Shown here: positions 42,379-54,060 of the stretch, piece by piece
How the letters are laid out: the number at the start of each line of letters is the position of its first letter
Numbering within the stretch: the stretch's first letter is position 1
Origin: Globisporangium splendens
Taxonomy: Eukaryota; Oomycota; Peronosporomycetes; Pythiales; Pythiaceae
DNA: 64,000 bases
Direction: 5' to 3'
Assembly: GCA_006386115.1 (NCBI GenBank)
Contig: VFIW01000048.1
Location: 248,001 to 312,000 of the forward strand
The notes under the pieces: generated by a model
The model's database searches: none
What the model saw: the letters and a program-made list of their open reading frames with translations, nothing else
Told to the model about the DNA's origin: nothing
Translations under genes and position numbers: made by a program

Positions 42379-42440
42379 TTTTCCTCGTCTTGGAGTGCCC
42401 CTTCAACCGATTGCTGACTATGCCGAAGATATTGGCCTGC
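42379..42440 (-). pseudogene. Fragment of the sfsA duplicate, right of the retrotransposon
   Basis: On the minus strand the frame SVEGALQDEE leads directly, across the insertion, into KIVHKNGHQV at 28347. It aligns with the intact SfsA homologue (IVQDEAKIVYQYGH). Only the first ten or so residues resemble SfsA; further upstream the similarity fades. The first five bases are the right copy of the TTTTC duplication. The fragment lies just upstream of the LRR gene. Confidence 0.65.
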
Positions 42441-42480
42441 TCCACTCCACTTTCGCGTAGAGTAGCCTACTGGTAGTAGT

Positions 42481-43677
42481 ATGCTTCACCATTCAACGAA
42501 ATGTGCACCCCATCACCGGCGCTCTTGGCCCATCGCAAGCGTGGAGACCACAGGCAAATACATCATGGCTGGGTCCGCACCATTCAAATCAGTTTTCGTC
42601 AACGCTGGCCACTTCATGTCCTCCTTTTTCGAAACTTGTGACTCTGCTTCTCCCTCATTTTCGAATTTGCCAACGATGGCAAAACGTGGCTTCTTTGACG
42701 CAGACGAGCTCGCATCATTTGGTGAGAACGGTCTTTTTATACAAACGCTGTCGACCTGGTGCATAGAGTACAACGCGTTTCTCGTTCGCTATCCAATCTC
42801 CACTGCCAACCGCATTCGGATTACCGTCAGGTATGGTGTACTCGGAGCACTTGTCACGAGAATGGAGTATAGTGGGTGGGTGCCATCGTCTGAAGACGGG
42901 CGTCTCTCAAACGGTCATACTGCGGTCGTACATCTCGTAGAAGCGAAAGCAAATGACCTCTGGTTCGACTGGTTTAACATCGCGATTAAACTCGAACCCA
43001 GTGATCCCAAAATGGTGCGTGCGCTCTGTTCTCTACTGAAAGCGATTGGAGGATTCGTGATCGAGCTGAGGTTCCAGTCCAAACTCGAAACGCGCCAAGT
43101 AATCATTCAAACTGTCGTGACACAGTGCGTGAACCTCGAGCACTTAAACCTGGAGTATTGCAATCTGACCAGTCGGAACGTCGCGCCGTTGTTGCACGCG
43201 CTGCGATCGGGCACCTTGGGATGTACGCTGGTTAGACTTTACTTGAGTTGCAACGAGTTGACGGACTCCGACGTAGTCGCGCTTGCCGATTTTCTAAAAT
43301 CTTTCGAGCGAAAGCCGGCTTTGAATATTCTCTTTCTGGGCAGCAACAGCCAGATCACTGCCATTGGTATCAACGCGTTAGGCGATGCGCTGCAGATCAA
43401 CAAGACGCTCGTGTACCTTGCTGTTCCTGCTGAATCCGAGCCTCACCAAATGCAAGAGACCAAGAGCGACTACATCACAGCGCGGAGAAATCTGATAGCA
43501 TCCTTTCATGGAGAGCGGCTGGTCGTTCCGTTGTCGCTCCGTTGCAAACTGGCATGCTTAAGTGGCATTTTTCGATCGTCCCTATCTGTATCGGGCGAAC
43601 TGAAGTCTTTGGATATATGGACATTGGCGTCGATTTTTGCATTTGCCGCAAACAGAATCCGACGTCAGATTTTCTGA
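42481..43677 (+). CDS. Leucine-rich-repeat (RNI-like) protein
   Basis: 398 codons from ATG 42481; an in-frame ATG at 42565 (MAGSAPFKSVF) is an alternative start. Residues about 210-310 contain ribonuclease-inhibitor-type repeats: NLEHLNLEYCNLTSRNVAPL, LVRLYLSCNELTDSDVVAL and LFLGSNSQITAIGINALGDA. The C-terminus (RCKLACLSGIF, then LDIWTLASIFAFAANRIRRQ) resembles a tail I recall in many oomycete LRR proteins of unknown role. No signal peptide or membrane segment is evident. The retrotransposon ends only about 100 bp upstream of the first ATG, so the promoter may be displaced. Confidence 0.7.
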   Translation: MLHHSTKCAPHHRRSWPIASVETTGKYIMAGSAPFKSVFVNAGHFMSSFFETCDSASPSFSNLPTMAKRGFFDADELASFGENGLFIQTLSTWCIEYNAFLVRYPISTANRIRITVRYGVLGALVTRMEYSGWVPSSEDGRLSNGHTAVVHLVEAKANDLWFDWFNIAIKLEPSDPKMVRALCSLLKAIGGFVIELRFQSKLETRQVIIQTVVTQCVNLEHLNLEYCNLTSRNVAPLLHALRSGTLGCTLVRLYLSCNELTDSDVVALADFLKSFERKPALNILFLGSNSQITAIGINALGDALQINKTLVYLAVPAESEPHQMQETKSDYITARRNLIASFHGERLVVPLSLRCKLACLSGIFRSSLSVSGELKSLDIWTLASIFAFAANRIRRQIF

Positions 43678-44278
43678 CCACAAAGGTCGCGTGTCTTCGA
43701 GTTCAACGAGCTCGTATTTACCCATTACCATGCTGTATTTGTCCAGTTTCGCCACCTCGCCATGTGCACCTTGTGTGTGTGTGTTTGCTTGCGACGGTGT
43801 TTGTCTGTCGCGTGAATTGATGCATGTGGTCGCCCACATTCGCCGTAGTAGTTGAGCGTAGGAGGAGTAAGCAGGTTTTCGAGATAAAACAGCAAAACCC
43901 GAATATGTTGCTCTTGTTCTTTCTCTCAACAAGATAGTTGACCATGCCGATGCCAAGTCGCCACTCAATCGCGCTTATCGATGACAATCTCGGATACACA
44001 GCTAACAATGACCGATTCTGTAGGTCCAAATCTCGACGAGACACTGTCGCCAACGGATACATTTGCCACATCCTCCCCCAACTCTGAACTGTTTTTGAAG
44101 CTGCTGTCTTCATTTGCTTTCGCCTCTGTGGTGGCTGGACTGGAGCGACAAATCTCAATGGCCACTAGAAAAGCCGTTTTGAATGAAACATTCGCACTCG
44201 ACCCCACGAAGTCGTCGCTCATCCACTCATCACAAATCAAAACTGTAATATATTCTGGAAGCTTTATCCCTCTTCTTG
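43678..44278. other. Convergent intergenic region, nothing recognised
   Basis: About 600 bp between the stops of the LRR gene (plus) and SfsA (minus). Overlapping frames of 105 (minus) and 156 codons (plus) are open between 43965 and 44451 but are mutually antisense, lack known motifs and run into the sfsA coding exon; neither is called. Confidence 0.4.
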
Positions 44279-45625
44279 TCACTGACGCTCATCTGGAGGC
44301 GAAGCCACAGCGTTCCGCGTATACCGTGGCAGAGCGCGCAGTAGACGCACGTGGCCCGTTTGCATGGCTTCTTGAGGCTCCAAAGCACACGAATACGCCA
44401 GCAGCTCAACACCATTTGCCGCAGCTTGATCGCAAAGCGCCGCAAACTTGATATCGTGGAGAAACGACGGCGCAAAATGGTGGCAATCGTCACGTTGCAC
44501 CAAGAAGATGATCGCCGCGGTTGTGTTCTCAGCGCCTGCGATTAACTCGGTGAGCTCTTCGACGTGCTTTTGCGCACGCGTCGAGATCGTATCCGGGAAT
44601 AATGCGCAAAACGACGTAGTGTCACCAGTTGGCTCACTGTCGTCTACGTTCAGGCTCAAAGCCGAAACCTTCGCTTGCTGCTGTTGTTGCTGCTGCTCCA
44701 ATTGCACTGGATGCGCAAAGCTCACGCTTTTCACTTCGACGTACTTCCGACGCGTCACGTCGCCATCGGTGGCTGACAACACAAAGTCGACGCGGCTGTT
44801 CTTGGCAAACTTGACCTCGCGCTGGAACGACGTGAACCCTGCCAGCTCCGAAAACCACTGTGACGCGAGCGCCGTCTCGACCATACGATTCGCCAGCGCC
44901 GAATGCACACCGACCCACACGCGTCGCTCGCCATTCTAAACAGGCAAGGAGAGAGGAAAAGAAACACAACACGACTCAGCTAGCTGCACACTCAGGACAA
45001 GTGAAATGCAAGAAAGACGTACATCGACTTGAATCATCTCGAGCGTGTACTGGTACTTGCGCTTCGGGTCGTCGCTTTTCGATAGCTGCACGCGCGCATT
45101 CGGTAGATCAAGAAGCCCGACCATGGGGCCAGTGTTTGGACAGTACACAGTCACGACGTTGGCTTCATTGACAGGTCCATCGTCGTCATGAACGCTGTCG
45201 GCGTCAATGAGCTCGATATCGGCGAGGAAGCGCTTGTACCGCTTGATGAGCCGACCAGGCACTAGGTGGCCGTACTGGTACACAATCTTGGCCTCGTCTT
45301 GGACGATTTGCTCCGCACCAGACAACGGAATTACTGCGTTTACCGGAGGTAATGGTGCAGCAGCAGCGATGATCGGAATTGGCGCCTTCTCTGTCTTGCT
45401 ATTCGTCCTTGTCTTCTTCGCGTTCGCTCTCGGCGCGTTGTTCTCTTTCTGCGTCTCCGCTTCGTCGTCCACCTTCTTGCGACGACGCGCCGGCACACTG
45501 GCGACGGTCTCTGCTACCTCAAGGGCTTCATCTCCGACGGCTGTGGCCGCAAACGCGCGCTTCTGGACGCGCGCACGGAGCTGCATCCCCATCGCGCGAG
45601 TCGCTCGAAGCCCGATACTTTGCAT
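44279..45625 (-). CDS. sfsA: SfsA-family (sugar fermentation stimulation) protein, two exons, organelle-type leader
   Basis: Exon 1 is 45625-45023 and exon 2 is 44935-44279 (phase 0, GTACGT...GTTTAG), giving 448 codons' worth of frame reduced to 419 residues after splicing. The N-terminal OB-like half shows GHLVPGRLIKRYKRFLADIE and VYCPNTGPMVGLLDLPNARV, then SKSDDPKRKYQYTLEMIQVD. Exon 2 continues GERRVWVGVHSALANRM and the nuclease-like core (VDFVLS, KYVEVKSVSFA, FPDTISTRAQKHVEELTELI, FLVQRDDCHHFAPS). These are the conserved blocks of bacterial SfsA, a predicted PD-(D/E)XK-type nucleic-acid-binding protein. A poly-Gln insert interrupts the core. The first ~35 residues (MQSIGLRATRAMGMQLRARV) lack acidic residues and look mitochondrial. 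Function in eukaryotes is unknown. Confidence 0.9.
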
Positions 45626-46595
45626 GATGGTGCTGTTTGCCAAGTCAATGCCCTTTTTTTGAAATGATGCACAAAATGGTTGTCAAGGTGATCGGATTGG
45701 ATAAAAGTATCATTATAATAACCAATCATGGTACATGGATAGCTATTCTAGCCAATGAGAGTCTCGCGACGTGGCGACCAACCAATCTTTTGAGCTCTTG
45801 GCGCCAAAAAGAGGTAGATGCGCCTTTGGAGGAGCAGCGTGTCATTCGGCATTTGCCTCCTCCTCCTCCAGCGCACAAGACAATTAGGAGACTGCGAGTG
45901 TCTTTGAAACGAGCGATGCTGTGTGCTGTGCTGCCAGCGTGTGCGAGAGTCCGATTGCTTCATCTGTAGTGCGTATGTGTATGTGGGTGTCCCCTTTTGC
46001 GTATGTGGAAACGATGATTTACCATTTTTTGGTCTCGTTCGTATGAATTTTAAACAAGACTTTGTCTTGACACATGATTCGAATCGGAAAGCTGAGTTTC
46101 CACTCTTTTGATCACTATATATATGGGTAGTAGGCTTTACGCATTCATGTGCTAGGCTTGTGGATGCATAATACACGAAAGGTTCCTAATCCGAGAGCTG
46201 CATCTTCATCCTGAGCTTTTACAAACGACCAGAATGTGCGCAACGTCGCCTAATGAACAGCACTTTCAACACCAACCTTCTTTTTCTTTTCTTTTTTCTC
46301 GTTTGGGCGTCTCGTTGAGTGATCGTAAGTGTAATTTTGTGTTCATACTCATATTGGGATGCAATGTCTGCCTTGTCGTCGCTTTCCTTCACTCTCGCTG
46401 CTCAAATACTCCAAGACAAACACCTCGTGCTTGCTAGTGAGCGAGAATGTCGTGGTGGCAAATTTGAACTGCTAAACGAATCGGCAAAAGATCATTCCAT
46501 GTATGGGTGTGAATTGCAGCGTGAGGGTTTAATTTACCGATCATGACTGTTGTTGGCGCTGCCGCCAGCGTGTTTCATTTCGATGAAGCAGTAGT
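45626..46595. other. Intergenic region, nothing recognised
   Basis: About 970 bp between the SfsA start (minus) and the NUP160 stop (minus). Only short open frames were seen. It should contain the sfsA promoter and the NUP160 terminator. Confidence 0.45.
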
Positions 46596-49500
46596 TCAGA
46601 GCGCTCCCGCTGATCTAATTGGAGCACTGAAACTGAACGCGCCTCCCGATGTTGCATCTCTAGCTACTCCGGCAGCCGCACGCGCTTGCTCGAGCAAGGT
46701 GATGTACTTGAAATACGAAGTGAGCTTCTCCTTGAACTCACGAACTCGTTCGCGAAGCATGACGTCAGGGCGATCGCCGGTACCCCTGCTGAGCGCTTTA
46801 TCGGCAGCATCGATCACGGAATCGAAAAGGTTGTACGGGATCCAAGGCAACGAGGAGCTAGGGGTAGTGACACGCTGGCGGAATCCTGCTTCGCTTTCAT
46901 TGAGCAGCTCCTCTGGAATCATCTGGTCAGCGAGCTTCACAGCCTCGATGAGCAGTCCGTAGTTCAGGTACAACTGCAACAGCTTCGCAGGGTTGCCGGA
47001 CTTCGGATGCGTCAGTCGGCCGTACAACCACGCTGGGAGCACAATCTTGACCTTCCACTCGAGGACAGTCGCGGCGGCAATTTCATACTGTTCCACGGAA
47101 TCGACTGCCGCCAAAAACTCTTCCAGCAAGCGCCAGCACAGGCTGTCAATGCCGACGGAGTGTGCAACGGACACACAATATCGAGCCATCGACTTGGTAA
47201 TCGCATCGTAATCCACAGAGCTTTTCTTGCAGATATCAGCAGCCAGTTCAATCGCAAGCGAGCTCTCCTGTTGCTTCTCAGCCGCAGGACCGGTCCATTC
47301 ACTGCAGGACAGCGCTGCGTCAACGAGCAGCGCGACAACTTCTTCGCCGCCCATCGTGCTCAGTAGCACGCTTTCTTCGTGTCCAAGATGCAAAAGCTGC
47401 AACTTTCCATCCAACACTGCAATCTCGAGTGCGATGTCGTCCGAGGTGACAATGTTCAACGGCAAATTCTCCTTCGGGGTCACCGCCTTCGACAAACCCG
47501 AGCGGACGAGTTCTTCGGCGTGATACTTTCGCACAATCCAGCGATTGGCCTCAGGAAGAGCGAGCAGCGAGTTTGAGGCAGCAGACAGAGCATTGCGCTG
47601 GGTCTGCAAAGACACCGCAGACTTCGTCTGGGCAAGGCGCAATCGCAACGACAAGGCGTGCATGGCTGCGGCAGCGTTCGCTGGTTGCTTCTTGCGTGAG
47701 TAAAACGCAAAGAGAAGGTTGTAGAACATGACCACAGCGGGATCAACTGCGCCGTCCTTGATAACATTTGCGTTCGCCGCTTGCCACTGGATTTGCTTCT
47801 CTACTTGTGGCTCTAGTGTGCCCCACTGAAACTCGCAGATCAGATCCAAATGACCGTATCGGCACAATTCTTTCACCAGGTAGTTCACACATTCGGCCGA
47901 AGTACTCAACGCGTCAGTACCGACTTCGTCGTCCGTCATCTGGGTCGCGAGCGTAGACGTCGACAAATCCAGTGTGTGCATCAACGCGAGATGCGCATCT
48001 CGAAATTGCTGCTCTTCGACCGAGTACTTGAACACATTCACCCAGACAAACGTCTGAAGTGCGGTATCTTCGTCGCCGGAGCGGTTCAATGCTTGAGTCG
48101 CGACAGTCCACAAAAAGCCGAGCATGTGTTCAAAGTAGCCTCGTGGAATGGTCTCCTTGAGCAGACCGATAACATCGTAAATGAAGCGACCAGCCGTCTG
48201 ATCGAATCGCGGTTCGTCGTGCTCCATCAAAAACGAGGACAAACAGATACTGAAACACCGGATCGCTTGCTGGAAGCACCATTTCGCATGCTCTTTGTCG
48301 TCTTCGCGAGCCGAGAGCGAACCTTCACGCGCTAGACACTCTCCAATGGATCGAACGTACTTTTGCACTTCCGGATTCTGGTCTGGACTCTCGTACTTGA
48401 TGCTGTGGAGACTGACGTCGCTCAAGCTGCAGCAGAACATCGAACGCAGCAACGAGAACTGCTTGCGCTTTTGCAAGAACTGCACCAATGGCTCAGTTGG
48501 CTGAGACACGTAGCGAAGAATCTCGCGCGTAAACGAGCCTAGCACACTGTGAGCCTCTTCACTTTGGACGTTGTTGTTCATGAGAGCGATTTGGAGCACC
48601 GATCGCGCGCGTTTCAGCGCCGCGGACGAGTTGAGGTTATCGTTTGCTTCCAACAAGAATAGCTGCAAAAGAGGTGGCAGCAAACTCGCCGACGCCTTTG
48701 ACAACGCCGTATCGATCTCCGTCGCATGTGTGATGTTCTGGTTCGAGATCCATCGACTCAGACGCCAACGCTGGTAGATCGTGATCGATCGAGGGAGATA
48801 GTATCGCGCAACATTGCGTAAGGTTGCAGAACTCACGAACGCCGGCTGTGAATCCACCAAATACGACAGGAACAACACCACCCGCAACGCCTGAGAGCTC
48901 ATTTCATCGATCGTTCTTGACGCAACCTGGTCGAACGCGAAACAGATTTCGTTGCCACCAAAGAGGTTGCGACTGATGGATGCAAACTCATTGTCATCGT
49001 TTTCCATGGCTTGGTCCTCATCCTCGTCATCGTAACTAGTGTGGCGCTTCTTCGGCGAAGGGGACTTCGATTCTTGAGAAGCATCGAATGGGAATAAGTG
49101 CTCCACCAAGTCTCGAAGCACTTGATCATGGAACTCAGTCTCTCCACCAAGGATCTTGCTCAGTCTCAGCAAGGCACGAGTGAGCACCAAATCAGGGCTG
49201 ACCGGATTGACGGTGTTGTTGCTGGCAGTTTTCAAACCCATTCGCACGCAATGTCTCGCCAGCGCCACAAACGACTCAACCTTCCAATCTGATACCACGT
49301 CCGTCACTTCACGGTGGATAAACGACTGGAAACTGCGACTCGGGAACCCATCAAATACTGGGAGGATTTCAGCAACGAGTTCCCGCACGCAGTCTGCACT
49401 GTTTGAGTTCAACTTGGACAGGAACGGCGTTGTAATCGAGGCCGCAGACGGGAACAACAACGACACGCGGTTGCGTCGCAGAAGAACAGGCGACCCAGGC

Positions 49501-51642
49501 AGCAACGAATTTGTAGTAGACGCAAAACCGATTGGCACGTTCTCCACTCGCCAGTGCTTGTTGCAAAGCTCGATGATGCTTTTCCAGATGCCAATGCGCA
49601 GCATATGTGGGTCACGTGTGTGTCTCGACACATCGCTGGTGCTGCTGCTACCGATCGTCGTGAGCCATTTGTCCGACACAATTTTCACGAGCAGATCCTT
49701 GTACTTGGACTCCTGGTGACCCGTGCTCGAGAACAGCGGTCGCAATGGGATCTCGAGGTCGCCATGGTACTCGAGCACAGCCTTGTACAGATTCTGGCGA
49801 GAAAAGCGACCAGGAAGCAATACTCGCTCCGCGAAAAAGTCCTGGCAGCACAAGCATAAAAGTGAGATCAGTCAGTCAAACGATCATTCAGCAAGCAGTC
49901 TAGAAGTAGACGACTTTCACGGCACTCACATCAATCAAAGCAACAACGCCTTCGTCTTTGAGGTCAAACGGCCATTCGTCGTCTTCAACGTCATACTTTT
50001 GCATCTGCGCGTTCAGACTGCTCACGATTTCCCCGCGAATAAGGCGAGGACCGGTCAGCGCCATGGGATTCGAGTGGCTGTACACGAAATCGCCGTTCGC
50101 CGACCGCCACGACGAGTACAAATAATTCTTGTCGACCGCGAAGTCCACGAGTTTCAGCCGCTTGCTGTGCACGGACGACGACTCCACTGTAAACACACGC
50201 CCCGACGTCAACGAGAGTTCTCGACGTCCGCCAGATGGGAGTGGCGTGACGTCACCGCGAAGCAAGTAGATCTCCTGCGAGTAGTTGGCAGTCGTGTCAA
50301 CGTGCACCAGAAGCCGGCAGTTGTCGGTGGACGTCGCTGGAAGCGCCACGAGCTTGGCGTTGACAGCGTACGCGTCCAGCGCTTCGTCGTCAAAGTCTGC
50401 CATCACGAGCGAGCTGATCTGCTGCTTGCCGAGACACGACTGGCTCGTGTACGACCACGCACGGAGCGTGAGATCCGCAGAGATGGTCACAACGCACACG
50501 TCGTCGGTCTCGTCTTCATCGTCGCTGGCAATCGGGAAGCACGTCATCGCGACAATCGCATTCGCCTGGCGTTTATCGCCACCGCTTTGCCACGTCGTGC
50601 TGGACTTCACGAGCCCATTCCAGAGCCATTTCACGACCGATTCATCCGAAAACGCGAATTCCTGCATCTCAGGAGCTCCTCCTGGCATTGGTGCGCTTGG
50701 GACGCCAAAGTTCACGCCAATCACACGACCAGAGTCAGCGCCGAGCACCAAGTTGTACTCGTTCACCCACAGCGCGACGGTGATAATTTCTTCGGGTGAG
50801 AGCGACGCGACCTCGTCGCATTTCGACGCCGTCGCTGGTTTCGGCGGGAACGACGCATCCGCAGAGCTGAAAATGCTGTGGGTCGACGTCGCGGGGATCG
50901 CGTACGTGAACCGATGGATGGTGCCAGCGTGGGTCACGACGCAGATCGTGACCGAGTTGCCCTCCCAGGACTCGACGGCATGCACGCCAGTGCCCACAAC
51001 AGGAGCTGCAAGTAACAGACAATGCATGTAAGTCCTCTATGACGCCCCAGCAATACGCACAATAATTTACCCCATACGCTCATATATATGTACAAACCTG
51101 GAAACTGCAATCGGATGCCATTCCCCGTGAGCGTCTCGTGAAGACTCCACTCGCGCAACACCACAATGTTCTTGATCACGCGCCAACTATTTCACACACA
51201 CGCAAATCGCAAATAATACCACCATGACGTTAGTAATTCCCAATACGACGCCATACAACACAGGCGCAATAGCTTCTTGATAGCATACCACACGAATCGG
51301 TCTTTCAGCGCTTCGCTCTGGAAATAAAAGCTCCCGCTCCCCGAACATTCCAATGAGCGCACTGTAACAGCAATAACAACACGCATACGACATTAGCACC
51401 TCGACATTTACGTCATTAACACTCTATTCTATTACCGTTCACATACCTCTCGCAAAGCTTTTCTGCGGCAGACTCCGCGCGGAGCCCGTCGGTCCCGCGA
51501 TCGCAAACGTCTTCACGGCCGTCGTCAGCAGCTGCGGACCGCCGGCGAACGCGCCTTCGCGGGTGCCACTGAGCAGCAGCGCCGCGTTGTCGAGCTCCTC
51601 GTCCTCAAAGCACGCGAACTGCGCCTCCTGAAGCTGCGCCAT
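46596..51642 (-). CDS. NUP160: Nucleoporin NUP160 (Nup120), five exons
   Basis: A scaffold subunit of the Y (Nup107-160) complex of the nuclear pore. Exons 51642-51447, 51361-51289, 51186-51098, 51005-49930 and 49841-46596 join in phase to 1559 residues, somewhat longer than human NUP160. Exons 2-3 give GSFYFQSEALKDRF, then CWRVIKNIVVLREW and NGIRLQFP, matching the conserved start of the beta-propeller (human: RNRFIYWRT and NAIRLKF). Exon 4 holds the propeller blades (IVAMTCFPIA, TISADLTLRAWSYTSQSCLG). Exon 5 is the long alpha-solenoid ending LPAWLYGRLTHPKSGNPAKL, LQLYLNYGLLIEAVKLADQM and LPWIPYNLFDSVIDAAD, the diagnostic NUP160 C-terminal block. An acidic insert (YDDEDEDQAMENDDNE) lies in the solenoid. 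The first 30 residues are the least certain part. Confidence 0.92.
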
Positions 51643-52101
51643 GGAGAGAGAGAGAGAGAGAGAGACAAGTGGGAAGATGGTGCGTTGCCTACTGCCGCCC
51701 GCCGTCCACTCGGTTTGGGTTTGTTTGGAACTGTGGTGGGGTGGGAAGGAAAGCGCGTACTTAACGCGGACAAAAACAGAGTGTGCGCACTTTCGTCCAG
51801 ATTGCGAACTTGGTGAATTATGGTGAATGACTAGTGTCACTATCCATCAGATGGTGGCCATAGAGTGCCTTCTAGACCACCGATTGAATAAAAACAGAAG
51901 ATCTCATTCTCAGAGGAAGAAAAAGCAAACGAAGTGGTTGCTCGAAGGAGACATCCATTTGCTCTCTCCTCCTCCTCCTCTGCTGCTGCGCTGCCACTTG
52001 ACGCGCCGCGCTCGTGAGCTTCCTCTGCGTCTCCTGTTGCCTCAGTCGCTTGCACTTTGTCGCCACTTTCCGCTTTTAAACAAGCCAACAAGTCAAACAA
52101 G
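51643..52101. promoter_or_regulatory. Bidirectional promoter region NUP160 / SFT2
   Basis: 460 bp separate the two divergent start codons. A (GA)n microsatellite at about 51643-51664 directly abuts the NUP160 ATG, so its leader is (CT)n. A second pyrimidine-rich CTCCTCCTCC tract lies at 51964-51980 on the SFT2 side. No exact initiator was assigned. Confidence 0.5.
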
Positions 52102-52635
52102 ATGATGGATCGTTTGCGCCAACAGAAGCAGAAGCTGCTGGACCCGGAAAGCCAGCAGCGCGAGCCGAGCTTCCGCGACGAGCTCAACACGATCTGCCCG
52201 AGCCTGACGTACCAAGAGCGCGTGATCGGCTGCGTGACGTGCTTCACGCTCGGCTTCCTGCTCTCGCTCGGCTCGACGTTCCGGCTCGCGAAGCTTGCGC
52301 ACGGCAACCCGGCACCGTTCGCGACCGCGTACACGATCGGCAATCTGCTCTCGCTCGCCTCGTCCATGTTTTTTGTGGGGCCATGCAAGCAGGTGCAGAC
52401 GATGTTCCACCACAAGCGTCGCGGATCGGCGATCATCTACATCCTGTTCATCTTCTTCACACTCACGCTCTGCTTCTCGCCGCACATCCCGCACCGCGTC
52501 GGCCTCGTGCTGATCTGCGTGGTCTTCCAGTTCATGGCGCTCGTCTGGTACACGCTCTCGTACGTGCCGTACGGCCGCAAGATCGCGCTCTCGTGCTGCA
52601 AGCGCATGTGCGGAATGGCGGACGACGATATGTAA
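52102..52635 (+). CDS. SFT2: SFT2-family Golgi membrane protein
   Basis: 177 residues from ATG 52102; the upstream frame has only non-ATG codons. SFT2 proteins are four-helix Golgi membrane proteins acting in endosome-to-Golgi vesicle fusion. Sequence: a cytosolic N-terminus with SFRDELNTICPSLTYQERVI, TM1 GCVTCFTLGFLLSLGS, TM2 FATAYTIGNLLSLASSMFFV followed by the conserved GP-x-KQ loop (GPCKQVQTMF), TM3 IIYILFIFFTLTLCFS, and TM4 VGLVLICVVFQFMALVWYTL followed by SYVPYGR. A Cys-rich tail (ALSCCKRMCGM) may be palmitoylated (inference). Length and order match the family. Confidence 0.93.
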   Translation: MMDRLRQQKQKLLDPESQQREPSFRDELNTICPSLTYQERVIGCVTCFTLGFLLSLGSTFRLAKLAHGNPAPFATAYTIGNLLSLASSMFFVGPCKQVQTMFHHKRRGSAIIYILFIFFTLTLCFSPHIPHRVGLVLICVVFQFMALVWYTLSYVPYGRKIALSCCKRMCGMADDDM

Positions 52636-53772
52636 CGAGAGAACGCTCATGCAAGCCTACGAGAATGGATATGGCAGTGAGTAGGTGCAAAAGGAGGATA
52701 TATATATCGCTGTATGCTGCACATGTTGCTTGGGTTAATTAATGTCTATTGAAGCATCTTCGACCTCCTGTCGCAATGCCATTGATCCACGCGCACGCTT
52801 GATCCATATAGTGCCTTTTCACTGTGTGACAGCCTTAACGCTTTGGTGTACAACAAGACAGGAGCTCAGACGACACTTCAGCTGGACTGCGTGGCTTCAA
52901 AAAGCATCATCAGACTCGTCTGGCCGCAATGCATGAACTTTCTTACCTCACGAAACAATATCTGTAGTTGACAATCATGCCCTATTCGTGCAAATATCGA
53001 GGTAGCTTCTTGAGGATTAGATCACTCTTTGCGCCTCATCACACTCGCCTTTAAAGAAAATTGTCGCCGTCTGCTTTGCAGAGCACGCTGTAGCAGAGCG
53101 GAAGAACCATTTCAACAAGTTCAGAGGACATTCACGCCAGTGGCATGCGCTTAGGACATGGGAGGAATCGAATGATCAGAAATGCCCAAGTCCGCTCGTC
53201 ATTCAGAGGCAGTAGAAATGCTGCCTGCTAGTATACCCAGCCTGACGATCCAACACCAGGCACTTGCACAGGAAAAAGGCTTTGCATAAAACACAATAAA
53301 CTCGTGATCTGCCTGTTTCATGTTGGATGTCGAGGTGGTCTGGTGATCGCGCTCGAGAAGCGTGCATCGGCTGCTGTCTGGCTCATTCGCTTTCCGTAAA
53401 ACTGCTGCTCGCCTATCTTCTTGGCTCGCGACGTCGACTGCAAGCTTGAGCGTGAAAATGAAAAACCGCTTGAATATTTGCTGTTGCAACGGACACCACT
53501 ACAAATCAATTGCATCGACCAGAATACAAGCAATCAGGTGCAGCGAGACCGCCCACCGCTTTTGCGCACAAGCGACGACGGCATTTGTATTGATCGCCAC
53601 AGCATACAACATCCAACTCCGACGTGGCAACAACGCCTCCATCTCAATCGCTCTTTCTCTTCCTCGTCCATGCGTCATACGACATGCGCCGCATCTTCAT
53701 CTTGCCACAGCCACAGCTTGCACAACGCCTCTGTCTTCACACGACTCCAGCCCACATCCACTCGATCTGCTC
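52636..53772. other. Convergent intergenic region, nothing recognised
   Basis: About 1.1 kb between the stops of SFT2 (plus) and the PKR1-like gene (minus). Plus frames of up to 193 codons at 53362-54076 run through the antisense of the PKR1 gene and have no recognisable content. Confidence 0.45.
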
Positions 53773-54060
53773 TCAATCTGTCTTGGCGCGCTCTTGCTTT
53801 CGCTTGTCCTTTGCCGGCGACACCGTCGCATCACCAGCGGGGAGGTCCTTGAGCTTGTTGGCCTCAATGATGAACCAGTTGATGGACACCGTGAGCCCGA
53901 CGACGATGAAGAGCATGACGAACATGTGGTACGAGTCCTCTAGCTCCGTGTACACGACCGTGAGCATCACGAGGAAGAGCGCGGCGAGCACGACGTTCAA
54001 AATGATCACGAACTCGCGGCTGCCCGGCCGCATCGCGTTGTCCACGAAACGCCCCATCAT
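53773..54060 (-). CDS. PKR1-like V-ATPase assembly factor
   Basis: 95 residues from tandem ATGs at 54060 and 54057, single exon. In yeast, Pkr1 is an ER membrane protein that helps assemble the V-type ATPase Vo sector. The sequence has a short cytosolic start with RFVDNAMRPGSREFV (compare the family's E-PGTSP start), TM1 IILNVVLAALFLVMLTVVY, TM2 HMFVMLFIVVGLTVSINWFI and the conserved E-x-NKLKD that follows, then a charged tail (SPAKDKRKQERAKTD). Length is normal. A stop codon lies four codons upstream of the first ATG, fixing the start. Confidence 0.82.
   Translation of the reverse strand: MMGRFVDNAMRPGSREFVIILNVVLAALFLVMLTVVYTELEDSYHMFVMLFIVVGLTVSINWFIIEANKLKDLPAGDATVSPAKDKRKQERAKTD

Noticed and set aside
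43965..44451. Overlapping antisense frames between the LRR gene and sfsA
   Set aside because: No known motif, mutually antisense, and partly within the sfsA coding exon.
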